Positions 58,120 through 64,000 of a DNA stretch of 64,000 nucleotides are shown piece by piece. Location of the stretch: the NCBI RefSeq assembly GCF_000526795.1, contig NZ_JAGT01000001.1, forward strand, positions 2,703,501 through 2,767,500. Reading direction: 5' to 3'. The stretch is from Ruminococcus flavefaciens AE3010. GTDB lineage: Bacteria; Bacillota; Clostridia; Oscillospirales; Ruminococcaceae. The notes below the pieces were generated by a model, which worked only from the letters and a program-made list of their open reading frames with translations, had not been told where the DNA came from and made no database searches. Position 1 is the stretch's first letter. Every line of letters begins with the position of its first letter. A program made the translations under genes and the position numbers.

Positions 58120-59682
58120 TTATATTGTTTTGAGTTTATCCATCAGTTCGTCTGCGTTTTCTCTGCCTATATCGGCGGTATATTTAAGGTAGAAAAGATC
58201 GACCTCAAGCTTGCCGTCGTCAGTTATGTGGATATAGCCGTGCTGCAAATAGTGTCCCTCAGCTGACAGACCATGAGTTCTCAGCTCAATATAGCCAAGC
58301 TTACTGCTCAGGTCAAAGGACGGAGGTTCTATACCGTCTCTTTGGGCGTTATAAACTGTTGCTCTGTGGGACAGTCCTGTTATCTGAACTTTCCTGCCGC
58401 TGTAGCTCCTGAGAAGCTCACGGACAGCATTTTCGTCAGATACTTTGTGGAAACTATTTTCGGCAGTATCATAAACGTAGGGAGTGTTCACATAGTCGTT
58501 GAAATCCGCTCCGCTGATGATGTCTCCGAGAGTCTCGGGCTTCCATGTTTCGTTGACGCCAAGATATGCGTAGTAGCTGTCGCTCGTTGAGGCAAAGCAC
58601 ATGAACTCTGGGTCAAGACCGTCATGTGCGTAGATGTAGAAGGTGGTGTTAAGGTCTTCGTCGTACTCTCTGCCGAGGTAATTTTTGAGGAAGCTCTTGT
58701 CTATCTTTGTGCCCGTGGTCTTGTAGTAATTGCCATTCCAGTGGAAGCCTGTGAGACTTGTGGTGGTATAGCTGTAAACTACTGTGGTGGTAGTGGGCAC
58801 GGCAGCTGTTGTCGCGACTATGGGCTCGGGACTGACAGTAGCTATGGGATTTTCACTTGACATAGAATACGAGGTGGTGTATACCACGCTGGTGGTATAG
58901 CGAATGGAAGTTGTATAATGTATGGTGGTTGAGTAGTATATGCTTGTTGCGTAGGTGCGTGTGGTGGAATAAACGGCAGATGCGGTCGTGTAGATTCGGG
59001 TAGTGGTGTGCGGATAAGTTGTGCTTGATCTGCTTGTTGTGACGGGTCGGTTTGTGGTTCTCTGCGGCTCGGCTGTGCGGTGTGATGTGGTGGTAGCCTT
59101 TGCAGTGGTATGCTGCGCCGCTGTGCCGCTGCTTTGCTTTGTAGTGGTATTCTTTGCCGAGGTCGTCTTTGCGGAAGTACCCGCCGCGGAGGTGGTATTC
59201 ACGGCTGATGTCTTGTGAGCTGATGTTGTCGCAGCAGATGTGCGCTTTGTAAAGGTCACCTCCATGAATGAGTCGGTGGTTCGCACGGGCTTGCTGCTCT
59301 TTGTATGTGTGGTCGTCACTGTGCCGCCTTTTTTGTTTGCGGTCGTTGTCACATTCTGTACGGGAACACCGCCGTTCTGATCGGTGGTGACTGTCAGGTC
59401 GGGATTTTCTGTGCCCGTAACGACAGTCATTCCGTTTATGTCTGTGGCTGTCGGAGCAGTTGTATTTGCTTCGGTAACGTTGAACTGGGATCTGTCAGGA
59501 GAAGGAGCTAAGGTCTTGAGTGCGTCTGTACGCCATATATTGAAGCTGACAAGCATCATAAGGCAACAGCTGAGGGCTACAGCCGAGCGCTTCATGAATG
59601 TGTCTCTTTTACGCTTCTTTTCTTCTAAGTATTCGTTTCTGCGCCGAAAAACACTACGTGCAACGTCTTTATAGTCTTTCAT
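58120..59682 (-). CDS. Thr/Ser-rich single-pass membrane protein paired with an ECF sigma factor
   Basis: 520 residues from the ATG at 59682 (AAAAGGAGGGCTTTGAGT upstream). A 7-codon longer start lies before this ribosome site. Residues 1-30 are basic and cytosolic, with one TM near 32-48 (VALSCCLMMLVSFNIW). Residues about 80-300 are a Thr/Ser/Tyr linker with runs such as TTRIYTTASAVYSTTRTYAT, probably cell-wall spanning and possibly glycosylated. Residues about 310-520 form a folded outer domain with no recognised family. It overlaps the sigma gene by 14 bases. The design repeats that of 2766-4631, and the short cytosolic start DYKD is shared. Confidence 0.75.
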   Translation of the reverse strand: MKDYKDVARSVFRRRNEYLEEKKRKRDTFMKRSAVALSCCLMMLVSFNIWRTDALKTLAPSPDRSQFNVTEANTTAPTATDINGMTVVTGTENPDLTVTTDQNGGVPVQNVTTTANKKGGTVTTTHTKSSKPVRTTDSFMEVTFTKRTSAATTSAHKTSAVNTTSAAGTSAKTTSAKNTTTKQSSGTAAQHTTAKATTTSHRTAEPQRTTNRPVTTSRSSTTYPHTTTRIYTTASAVYSTTRTYATSIYYSTTIHYTTSIRYTTSVVYTTSYSMSSENPIATVSPEPIVATTAAVPTTTTVVYSYTTTSLTGFHWNGNYYKTTGTKIDKSFLKNYLGREYDEDLNTTFYIYAHDGLDPEFMCFASTSDSYYAYLGVNETWKPETLGDIISGADFNDYVNTPYVYDTAENSFHKVSDENAVRELLRSYSGRKVQITGLSHRATVYNAQRDGIEPPSFDLSSKLGYIELRTHGLSAEGHYLQHGYIHITDDGKLEVDLFYLKYTADIGRENADELMDKLKTI

Positions 59683-60223
59683 ACTCAAAGCCCTCCTTTT
59701 CAAGCTTTGATCTCAGCGCCTGTTTGGCTCTGTACAGGAGGTTTTCTATCTGGCGGCAGCTTTTTTTCATTACCCTTGCTGCCTCAGAGTTGCTCAGCTC
59801 CTCAAAATATGTAAGGTAGAGCACCTGCCTGTAATCTGAGTTAAGGGACTCCATAGCCCTGTGAAGCGAGATCTTCTGTTCCTCCCTGAGATATTCCTTT
59901 TCTATGCTGCGCTCATCGGCAACGCCGTCGTACTCGTCTATGGACTTGTCGGAGATATGCGACATCTTGCGCATACCGTCTATGGCGGTGTTGCGGGCAA
60001 TGGCGAAAAGCCATGTCTTGAAGGAGCTTTTTCCTGAGAATCTCGGTTTTTTTGCTGCGATCCTGAAAAACGCGTCCTCCATGAACTCCTCGGCAAGGCT
60101 GAAATTGCCCGTGATGCCGCAGAGGTACAGGATAAGACCGTCTTTATAGTCGCAGATCATATCGACCAAGGCGGTATCGTCGCCCTCGAGATAGCGGCGA
60201 TAATATAGTTCACCTTTGTCCAT
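59669..60223 (-). CDS. RNA polymerase sigma factor, ECF (sigma-70 family), second copy
   Basis: 184 residues. Region 2 is FSLAEEFMEDAFFRIAAKKP (about 41-60) with KTWLFAIARNTAIDGMRK (about 68-85). Region 4 is LNSDYRQVLYLTYFEELSNS then EAARVMKKSCRQIENLLYRA (about 127-166). The ATG has AGAAGGGAGGCGCTC upstream. It is the first gene of a two-gene operon with the Thr-rich membrane protein. A separate paralogous pair lies at 2766-5122, but the sequences are not close. Confidence 0.92.
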   Translation of the reverse strand: MDKGELYYRRYLEGDDTALVDMICDYKDGLILYLCGITGNFSLAEEFMEDAFFRIAAKKPRFSGKSSFKTWLFAIARNTAIDGMRKMSHISDKSIDEYDGVADERSIEKEYLREEQKISLHRAMESLNSDYRQVLYLTYFEELSNSEAARVMKKSCRQIENLLYRAKQALRSKLEKEGFEYERL

Positions 60224-60353
60224 GAGCGCCTCCCTTCTTAAAGTTCATCCGCTCTCACTTATTAGTCGTTTGAGAAAGCGGATTCTCTCAGTATAATTTC
60301 AGAATGTGTGAAAAATTTATCATTTAACAATATCTCATGCTATAGTCTGTGAA

Positions 60354-60380
60354 TAAAAAAAGGCGGACAAGCTGTCCGCC
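60354..60380 (-). terminator. Terminator of spoVS
   Basis: GGCGGACA / TGTCCGCC stem (60362-60369 and 60373-60380) with seven T's on the minus strand. It lies 23 bases after the stop. Confidence 0.85.
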
Positions 60381-60402
60381 CGATGGTTTGTGTCATTACC
60401 GA

Positions 60403-60663
60403 TTATCTCTGTTCACAGATGAGCTTGATAGCAGTTCTTTCTTCACCGTCGATCTGGATGTTTGCAAAAGCAGGGATACAAATAAGGTCAATACCGATCG
60501 GAGCAAGATAACCTCTTGCGATCGCTATTGCTTTCACTGCCTGATTTGCCGCTCCAGCACCAACAGCCTGAACTTCAACAGCTTTCTGTTCTCTGATAAC
60601 ACCGGCAATAGCTCCGGCTACAGAATTCGGTGATGAATGTGATGATACTTTCAGAATTTCCAT
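60403..60663 (-). CDS. spoVS: SpoVS-family protein
   Basis: 86 residues. The ATG at 60663 follows GGAGGGTTATTTGTA. VSSHSSPNSVAGAIAGVIRE (about 6-25), VEVQAVGAGAANQAVKAIAI (about 29-48) and the RTAIKLI end are the conserved Alba-like SpoVS sequence. The family affects sporulation stage V in Bacillus and is nucleic-acid-binding in fold. It also occurs in bacteria that do not sporulate, so sporulation cannot be concluded. It is a single gene with a terminator. Confidence 0.95.
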   Translation of the reverse strand: MEILKVSSHSSPNSVAGAIAGVIREQKAVEVQAVGAGAANQAVKAIAIARGYLAPIGIDLICIPAFANIQIDGEERTAIKLICEQR

Positions 60664-60785
60664 TACAAATAACCCTCCTGATATAAATATTTGTACGTTT
60701 ATTGTCAAATGCCTTTAGGCTATTGTACAAATATATTATAACTTATAAATAGTGAAAATGCAAGTGTTTTTATAAACTTTGTGGA

Positions 60786-61556
60786 CTATCTTACAATTAT
60801 TCTATTTATTTTGTGCGATTTGCCATCTTTTTCATTAAATTCTACTATTGTTCCACAAAGGAAGCATTTGCCCTCGGCTTCCTGAAATTTCACGGGCATT
60901 CGGAATCTGAGCCGATTTACTGCGGATTCCGGGTCAACTCCGAGACAGGAATGCTCGGGACCTGCCATTCCCACGTCGGTTATATATGCAGTGTGCCCTC
61001 CGAGGATACACTCGTCGGCGGTCTGGACATGGGTATGAGTTCCGAAAACGCCGCTGACCTTGCCTGTGAGGTAGTGTCCCATGGCTTTTTTCTCGGAGGT
61101 GGCTTCTGCGTGGAAGTCCACAAATATATTTGGAGTGTCTATATCCTTAAGAAGCTCGTCCATTTTTGTGAAGGGATTGTCAAGGGGATCCATATATACG
61201 GTGCCCATGAGATTTATGACGGCGACGGAATATGCTCCCATATCAAGGGTGCGGATTCCGCTTCCCACACAGCCGCCCTCGGGGTAATTGGCAGGTCGGA
61301 CGATGTAGTCCTCGTCAAAGAGCTCCATAGCCTCCTTGCGGCGGAATGCGTGATTGCCTGTGGTGATGATATCGGCTCCCGCGTGCAGGATAGCTTCCGC
61401 AGAGCCCCGCGTGATGCCGTTGCCCTGGGCGGAGTTCTCACCGTTTACTATTGTTATGTCAATGCCGTGCTCGTGCTTTATGCCGCTGAGCTTGTCTGCG
61501 AGGAACTCGCAGCCTGCCCGTCCTACTACGTCACCTATAAAAAGAAGTCTCTTCAT
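60786..61556 (-). CDS. ymdB: YmdB-family metallophosphoesterase (cyclic-nucleotide phosphodiesterase)
   Basis: 256 residues. FIGDVVGRAGCEFL (about 6-19), NGENSAQGNGIT (about 39-50), TTGNHAF (about 64-70), VDFHAEATSEKKAMG (about 146-160) and FGTHTHVQTAD (about 171-181) hold the di-iron ligands. In Bacillus the enzyme cleaves 2',3'-cyclic nucleotides and controls biofilm or motility switching. It starts directly after the DUF4236-like gene, with GAGAGCTGCCG-type weak site. Confidence 0.94.
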   Translation of the reverse strand: MKRLLFIGDVVGRAGCEFLADKLSGIKHEHGIDITIVNGENSAQGNGITRGSAEAILHAGADIITTGNHAFRRKEAMELFDEDYIVRPANYPEGGCVGSGIRTLDMGAYSVAVINLMGTVYMDPLDNPFTKMDELLKDIDTPNIFVDFHAEATSEKKAMGHYLTGKVSGVFGTHTHVQTADECILGGHTAYITDVGMAGPEHSCLGVDPESAVNRLRFRMPVKFQEAEGKCFLCGTIVEFNEKDGKSHKINRIIVR

Positions 61557-61565
61557 CGGCAGCTC

Positions 61566-61787
61566 TCACTTCTTGTCTGTCTTTTTCTTCTTACCGCCAA
61601 GGTCGGTATCGTAGGAAATGCCTGTGCCCTGTAAGCTCACGGTAGCCTTTTTCTTGTTGTTGACGGTGACCTTGACTTTTTTGCCTGCTATCTTGGGCCC
61701 CTCAACGGAGATGCCGCCGCCTTTTTTGTTTTTGTTGAATCTGAACAGCTTGCCTATCTTGAAGCTTTTTCTGAAATGAAATCCCAT
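61566..61787 (-). CDS. DUF4236-like small basic protein
   Basis: 73 residues, ATG at 61787 behind CGGAGGAAAATAT. MGFHFRKSFKIGKLFRFN, then KKGGGISVEGPKI and TVSLQGTGISYDTDL match the recurring DUF4236 pattern (beta strands with Lys/Gly). About a third of residues are Lys/Arg. Function unknown. It is 9 bases upstream of ymdB, probably co-transcribed. Confidence 0.85.
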   Translation of the reverse strand: MGFHFRKSFKIGKLFRFNKNKKGGGISVEGPKIAGKKVKVTVNNKKKATVSLQGTGISYDTDLGGKKKKTDKK

Positions 61788-61903
61788 ATATTTTCCTCCG
61801 ACATTTATCAACTGTTGTCTCCGCTGCCGCAGACAGGGGAGATGAGCTTTTATAACTATACATATAATATATCATAAAAAATCATTTTAATCAATATAAA
61901 TTA

Positions 61904-62128
61904 TTATTTTTTTGCAGAGCCGTCCAATTCGTCGGTAAATACAAAAAGTTCGTTGGGAGTGCATTCCAGAAGCTGGCACATCGCCTCGATATTTTCGTAT
62001 TTGATGGAGCAGGTCTCGTTGTTTATCATTCGGCTGAAATTCTGATAGCTCATGCCGAGCTGCTTGTACAGCCAGTATTTGGTGCGCCCTTTTTCTTCAA
62101 GGAGTTCAATGACGTTAAGCTTTAACAT
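61904..62128 (-). CDS. XRE-family helix-turn-helix protein
   Basis: 74 residues. NVIELLEEKGRTKYWLYKQL then GMSYQNFSRMINNETCSIKY (about 5-45) is a Cro/CI HTH of the YozG/YdaS type. It ends LLECTPNELFVFTDELDG. The ATG has GGAGGTAAGTT upstream. An ATCTTAT/ATAAGAT inverted repeat (62145-62164) in its leader is a candidate operator. It is divergent from the 62238 gene. Confidence 0.9.
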   Translation of the reverse strand: MLKLNVIELLEEKGRTKYWLYKQLGMSYQNFSRMINNETCSIKYENIEAMCQLLECTPNELFVFTDELDGSAKK

Positions 62129-62144
62129 AACTTACCTCCGCATT

Positions 62145-62211
62145 ATCTTATTTATACATAAGATATTATTACATTTGAGCTCTTGACATATAGACATTTG
62201 CGTTATATAAT
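62145..62211. promoter_or_regulatory. Divergent control region of the XRE gene and the 62238 gene
   Basis: Plus promoter TTGACA (62183-62188), 17 bases, TATAAT (62206-62211). The inverted repeat ATCTTAT-N6-ATAAGAT at 62145-62164 lies between the genes. It suggests autoregulation by the XRE protein, and possibly control of both sides. Confidence 0.65.
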
Positions 62212-62237
62212 GTAAACATGAGATAAGGAGGTGCGTT

Positions 62238-62426
62238 ATGAAAGAGTTATTGAAAAAGGCTGTTTGTGAAGCTATTGAAAAAGAGTATCGCTCAGAGAGT
62301 GAGGTGCTGACGGAAATACAAAATGTTCTTGTGAGCAATCCCGACAATGATTTCGAGTGCGTCGAAGAAATAATAAGTATTTTGGAAAAATACGGGTATG
62401 ACTGCGGCGGCTGTCATGATTTTTAA
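62238..62426 (+). CDS. Small protein of unknown function (62 residues)
   Basis: MKELLKKAVCEAIEKEYRSE, then a Glu-rich helix (VLTEIQNVLVSNPDND) and a C-terminal DCGGCHDF with paired Cys. The ATG has AAGGAGGTGCGTT upstream and a consensus promoter of its own. It is divergent from an XRE gene, which could control it. No family is recognised. Confidence 0.75.
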   Translation: MKELLKKAVCEAIEKEYRSESEVLTEIQNVLVSNPDNDFECVEEIISILEKYGYDCGGCHDF

Positions 62427-62487
62427 TGGCGAAATATAGCCCTGAATCGACAAATTTAAAAAAATCTGAAATTTTTTCAAAAAATGC

Positions 62488-62516
62488 TTGACAAATCTGA
62501 AATACCGTGGTATAAT
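62488..62516 (+). promoter_or_regulatory. Promoter of the tRNA cluster
   Basis: TTGACA (62488-62493), 17 bases, TATAAT (62511-62516). Context ACCGTGGTATAAT is the same as at 21674-21686. Confidence 0.85.
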
Positions 62517-62573
62517 TATTTTCGTCGTCAGGGACAAGACGCCTGACAGAACAAAATAAAGCTTATGCGATGT

Positions 62574-62646
62574 GGGGGTTTAGCTCAGCTGGGAGAGCAT
62601 CTGCCTTACAAGCAGAGGGTCACAGGTTCGAGCCCTGTAGTCCCCA
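62574..62646 (+). tRNA. tRNA-Val (TAC)
   Basis: Acceptor GGGGGTT pairs with AGTCCCC. The D-loop is AGCTCAGCTGGGAGAGC, the anticodon loop CTTACAA, and the T-arm contains GGTTCGAGCC. CCA is encoded at 62647-62649. Confidence 0.97.
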
Positions 62647-62652
62647 CCACAT

Positions 62653-62726
62653 GGCCTCGTAGTTCAGTTGGTTAGAACGCCTGCCTGTCACGCAGGAGGT
62701 CGACAGTTCGAATCTGTTCGGGGTCG
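62653..62726 (+). tRNA. tRNA-Asp (GTC)
   Basis: Acceptor GGCCTCG with CGGGGTC, anticodon loop CTGTCAC, T-arm AGTTCGAATCT. Discriminator G, then encoded CCA at 62727-62729. Confidence 0.96.
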
Positions 62727-62733
62727 CCAACAC

Positions 62734-62806
62734 GCTTCTGTAGCTCAGTCGGTAGAGCAGGGGACTGAAAATCCCCGTGTCGTTGGTTCGATTCCGACCG
62801 GAAGCA
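62734..62806 (+). tRNA. tRNA-Phe (GAA)
   Basis: Acceptor GCTTCTG with CGGAAGC, anticodon loop CTGAAAA (GAA), T-arm GGTTCGATTCC. Encoded CCA at 62807-62809. Confidence 0.97.
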
Positions 62807-62839
62807 CCATATAGAACGCGGAAGCGTTCTATATATAAT

Positions 62840-62912
62840 GCGGATTTAGCTCATCTGGTAGAGCGCCACCTTGCCAAGGTGGAGGTAGCGAGTTCGAGCC
62901 TCGTAATCCGCT
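62840..62912 (+). tRNA. tRNA-Gly (GCC)
   Basis: Acceptor GCGGATT with AATCCGC, anticodon loop TTGCCAA (GCC), T-arm AGTTCGAGCCT. Encoded CCA at 62913-62915. An ATAGAACGC/GCGTTCTAT hairpin (62811-62831) separates it from tRNA-Phe and may guide processing. Confidence 0.96.
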
Positions 62913-62947
62913 CCATAGTGGCGGGGGAATACTCTCGTCATTGACCA

Positions 62948-62981
62948 AATCCCGAAGCAATAGTTTCGGGATTTTTATTTT
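62948..62981 (+). terminator. Terminator of the tRNA cluster
   Basis: AAATCCCGAA / TTTCGGGATTT stem followed by a T-rich ATTTTATTTTG segment. Confidence 0.85.
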
Positions 62982-63031
62982 GTCCGAAAACTGTGCTGTC
63001 AGCAGGGCAGAAATATAAAATATGGTTTTAA

Positions 63032-63155
63032 AAATCCGCACAAAGGGCTTGTAAAGACTTTGTGCGGATTTACTATATACAAAATTAAATAAAAATGTTA
63101 TAATAAATATGTATCAACCGCCGTCAGGCGGTTATTGCCATGAAAGGCAAGGCAG
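63032..63155 (+). promoter_or_regulatory. Leader region of the NYN gene: long inverted repeat, -10, two leader hairpins
   Basis: AAATCCGCACAAAG / CTTTGTGCGGATTT, a perfect 14-bp inverted repeat (63032-63045 and 63058-63071), is followed by TATAAT (63099-63104). The transcript would then carry AACCGCC/GGCGGTT and TTGCC/GGCAA hairpins (63116-63155). The first repeat may be a second terminator. Confidence 0.55.
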
Positions 63156-63194
63156 ACATTAATAACTGCGTATCACTATAATAAGGGGTGTATC

Positions 63195-64000
63195 ATGGAA
63201 AAGGAAATGCGCTATGCCGTTCTTATCGACGCCGATAACGTTGCGGCTAAGTATACAAAGTACATACTCGATGAGGTGTCAAACTACGGCGTTGTTACCT
63301 ACAAGAGAGTTTACGGCGACTGGACAAGACCTAATCTTGCGGGCTGGAAGAATATGGCTCTCGATAACGCTATAACTCCCATCCAGCAGTACAGCTATAC
63401 CACGGGCAAAAACGCTACGGACTCCGCTATGATAATCGACGCTATGGATATACTCTATTCGCATAATATTGACGGATTCTGCATAGTATCAAGCGACAGC
63501 GACTTTACGAGACTGGCTATACGTCTCCGTGAGTCGGGCATGCACGTCATCGGCATGGGCGAGCAGAAAACTCCCAAGCCCTTCAGTACTGCCTGCAACG
63601 CTTTCAAGTACCTTGAGATACTGGCAGATGAAGATATACAGGGCACTACCGAGAGCGAAAAGGTAGAGCTCAAGACCCTTGAAACGGCTATAGTGCGCAT
63701 AATAACCGAAAATGCCAATTTGCAGGAGGAGATAAATATCGGCGAGCTGGGAAGCAGACTTCTCAACCGTTACCCCGATTTTGACGTGAGAAACTACGGC
63801 TATTCCAAGCTTTCACAGTTCCTCAAGGACTTTGATTCCCTCAGCTTCCGACAGGTGGGCAGCAGTATCCTTGTTTCACAGAAATCGGATATGACCGATC
63901 TGCAGCGCATTGAGACTGCCATTGCGGCTATCGTCCGCACCAACGGCAGCAAGGGCTACAATCTGGGTGAGCTGAAAAAGCAGCTCTGCACAAAGATGCC
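63195..64000 (+). CDS. NYN-domain protein with OST-HTH/LOTUS-like region (runs off right edge)
   Basis: 268 residues visible and open at base 64000. ATG at 63195 with AAGGGGTGTATC upstream. The N-terminal PIN-like NYN domain has AVLIDADNVAAKY (about 8-20), TTGKNATDSAMIIDAMD (about 74-90) and FCIVSSDSDFTRLAIRLRE (about 99-117), whose Asp residues form the nuclease site. From about residue 160 comes an OST-HTH/LOTUS-type RNA-binding region (INIGELGSRLLNRYPDFDVR), with a second copy starting at the edge (GYNLGELKKQLC). It fits the LabA/DUF88 family, probably an RNA-degrading or RNA-regulating enzyme. Confidence 0.9.
   Translation, partial: MEKEMRYAVLIDADNVAAKYTKYILDEVSNYGVVTYKRVYGDWTRPNLAGWKNMALDNAITPIQQYSYTTGKNATDSAMIIDAMDILYSHNIDGFCIVSSDSDFTRLAIRLRESGMHVIGMGEQKTPKPFSTACNAFKYLEILADEDIQGTTESEKVELKTLETAIVRIITENANLQEEINIGELGSRLLNRYPDFDVRNYGYSKLSQFLKDFDSLSFRQVGSSILVSQKSDMTDLQRIETAIAAIVRTNGSKGYNLGELKKQLCTKM

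Overview
This 64 kb window looks like part of a chromosome from a rumen or gut Ruminococcus-like bacterium (Firmicutes, Oscillospiraceae). The evidence is a GH94 cellobiose phosphorylase, a BspA-type leucine-rich-repeat secreted protein, a SpoVS-family protein, the Firmicutes gene order rimP-nusA-ylxR-ylxQ-infB-rbfA-nrnA-truB-ribF, the yloU-yloV pair, strong GGAGG ribosome sites and near-consensus TTGACA-N17-TATAAT promoters. No gene was compared with a database, so family names rest on motifs and recalled family features.

Layout. 1-13 kb holds a truncated LRR protein, metG, an ECF sigma factor with a membrane-anchored partner, ispD with a GH26-like protein, a PHP phosphatase flanked by two inverted ~320 bp repeats, then pth-mfd. 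13.3-21.5 kb is accessory: four tandem paralogous small membrane proteins with an XRE regulator, a coiled-coil lipoprotein, cellobiose phosphorylase, and a LytTR regulator followed by a membrane protein and a secreted protein whose promoter carries three sites at 21-bp spacing. 21.6-30.6 kb is the nusA-infB translation operon. 30.7-36.4 kb is a Gld-like ABC export operon and a tiny membrane peptide. 36.4-38.5 kb is yloV/yloU. An intact IS4-family element (38930-40543) sits inside the terminator hairpin of a CPBP protease gene, which is followed by a YtrA-type GntR/ABC operon. 44.6-50.2 kb carries rsmD-coaD-coiled coil and, on the other strand, a two-component system with recG. 50.6-57.1 kb has a U32-like protein with a duplicated Pro/Gly-rich insert, an SOS-type promoter with a Y-family polymerase, a radical SAM protein with a small Cys-rich ORF, an OhrR-like regulator with a glutathione peroxidase, and a YolD-like protein.

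The most unusual stretch is 57130-57770. It has no convincing protein and is packed with perfect stems, ending in an intrinsic terminator. It is probably a large structured non-coding RNA of about 600 nt, and the ROOL class is a candidate. After it come a second ECF sigma/Thr-rich membrane protein pair, SpoVS, YmdB, DUF4236-like and XRE small genes, a Val-Asp-Phe-Gly tRNA cluster and a NYN-domain protein cut by the right edge.

Intergenic DNA is rich in dispersed repeats of at least four families: ~25-30 bp GTAGGGGCG hairpins, a GGGGAGATGTCGC...GGGGACGG family, GTTGAGAGTT palindromic elements, and a ~125 bp element with a 37 bp tandem array. Some 25 promoters, terminators and operators are listed where sequence supports them.
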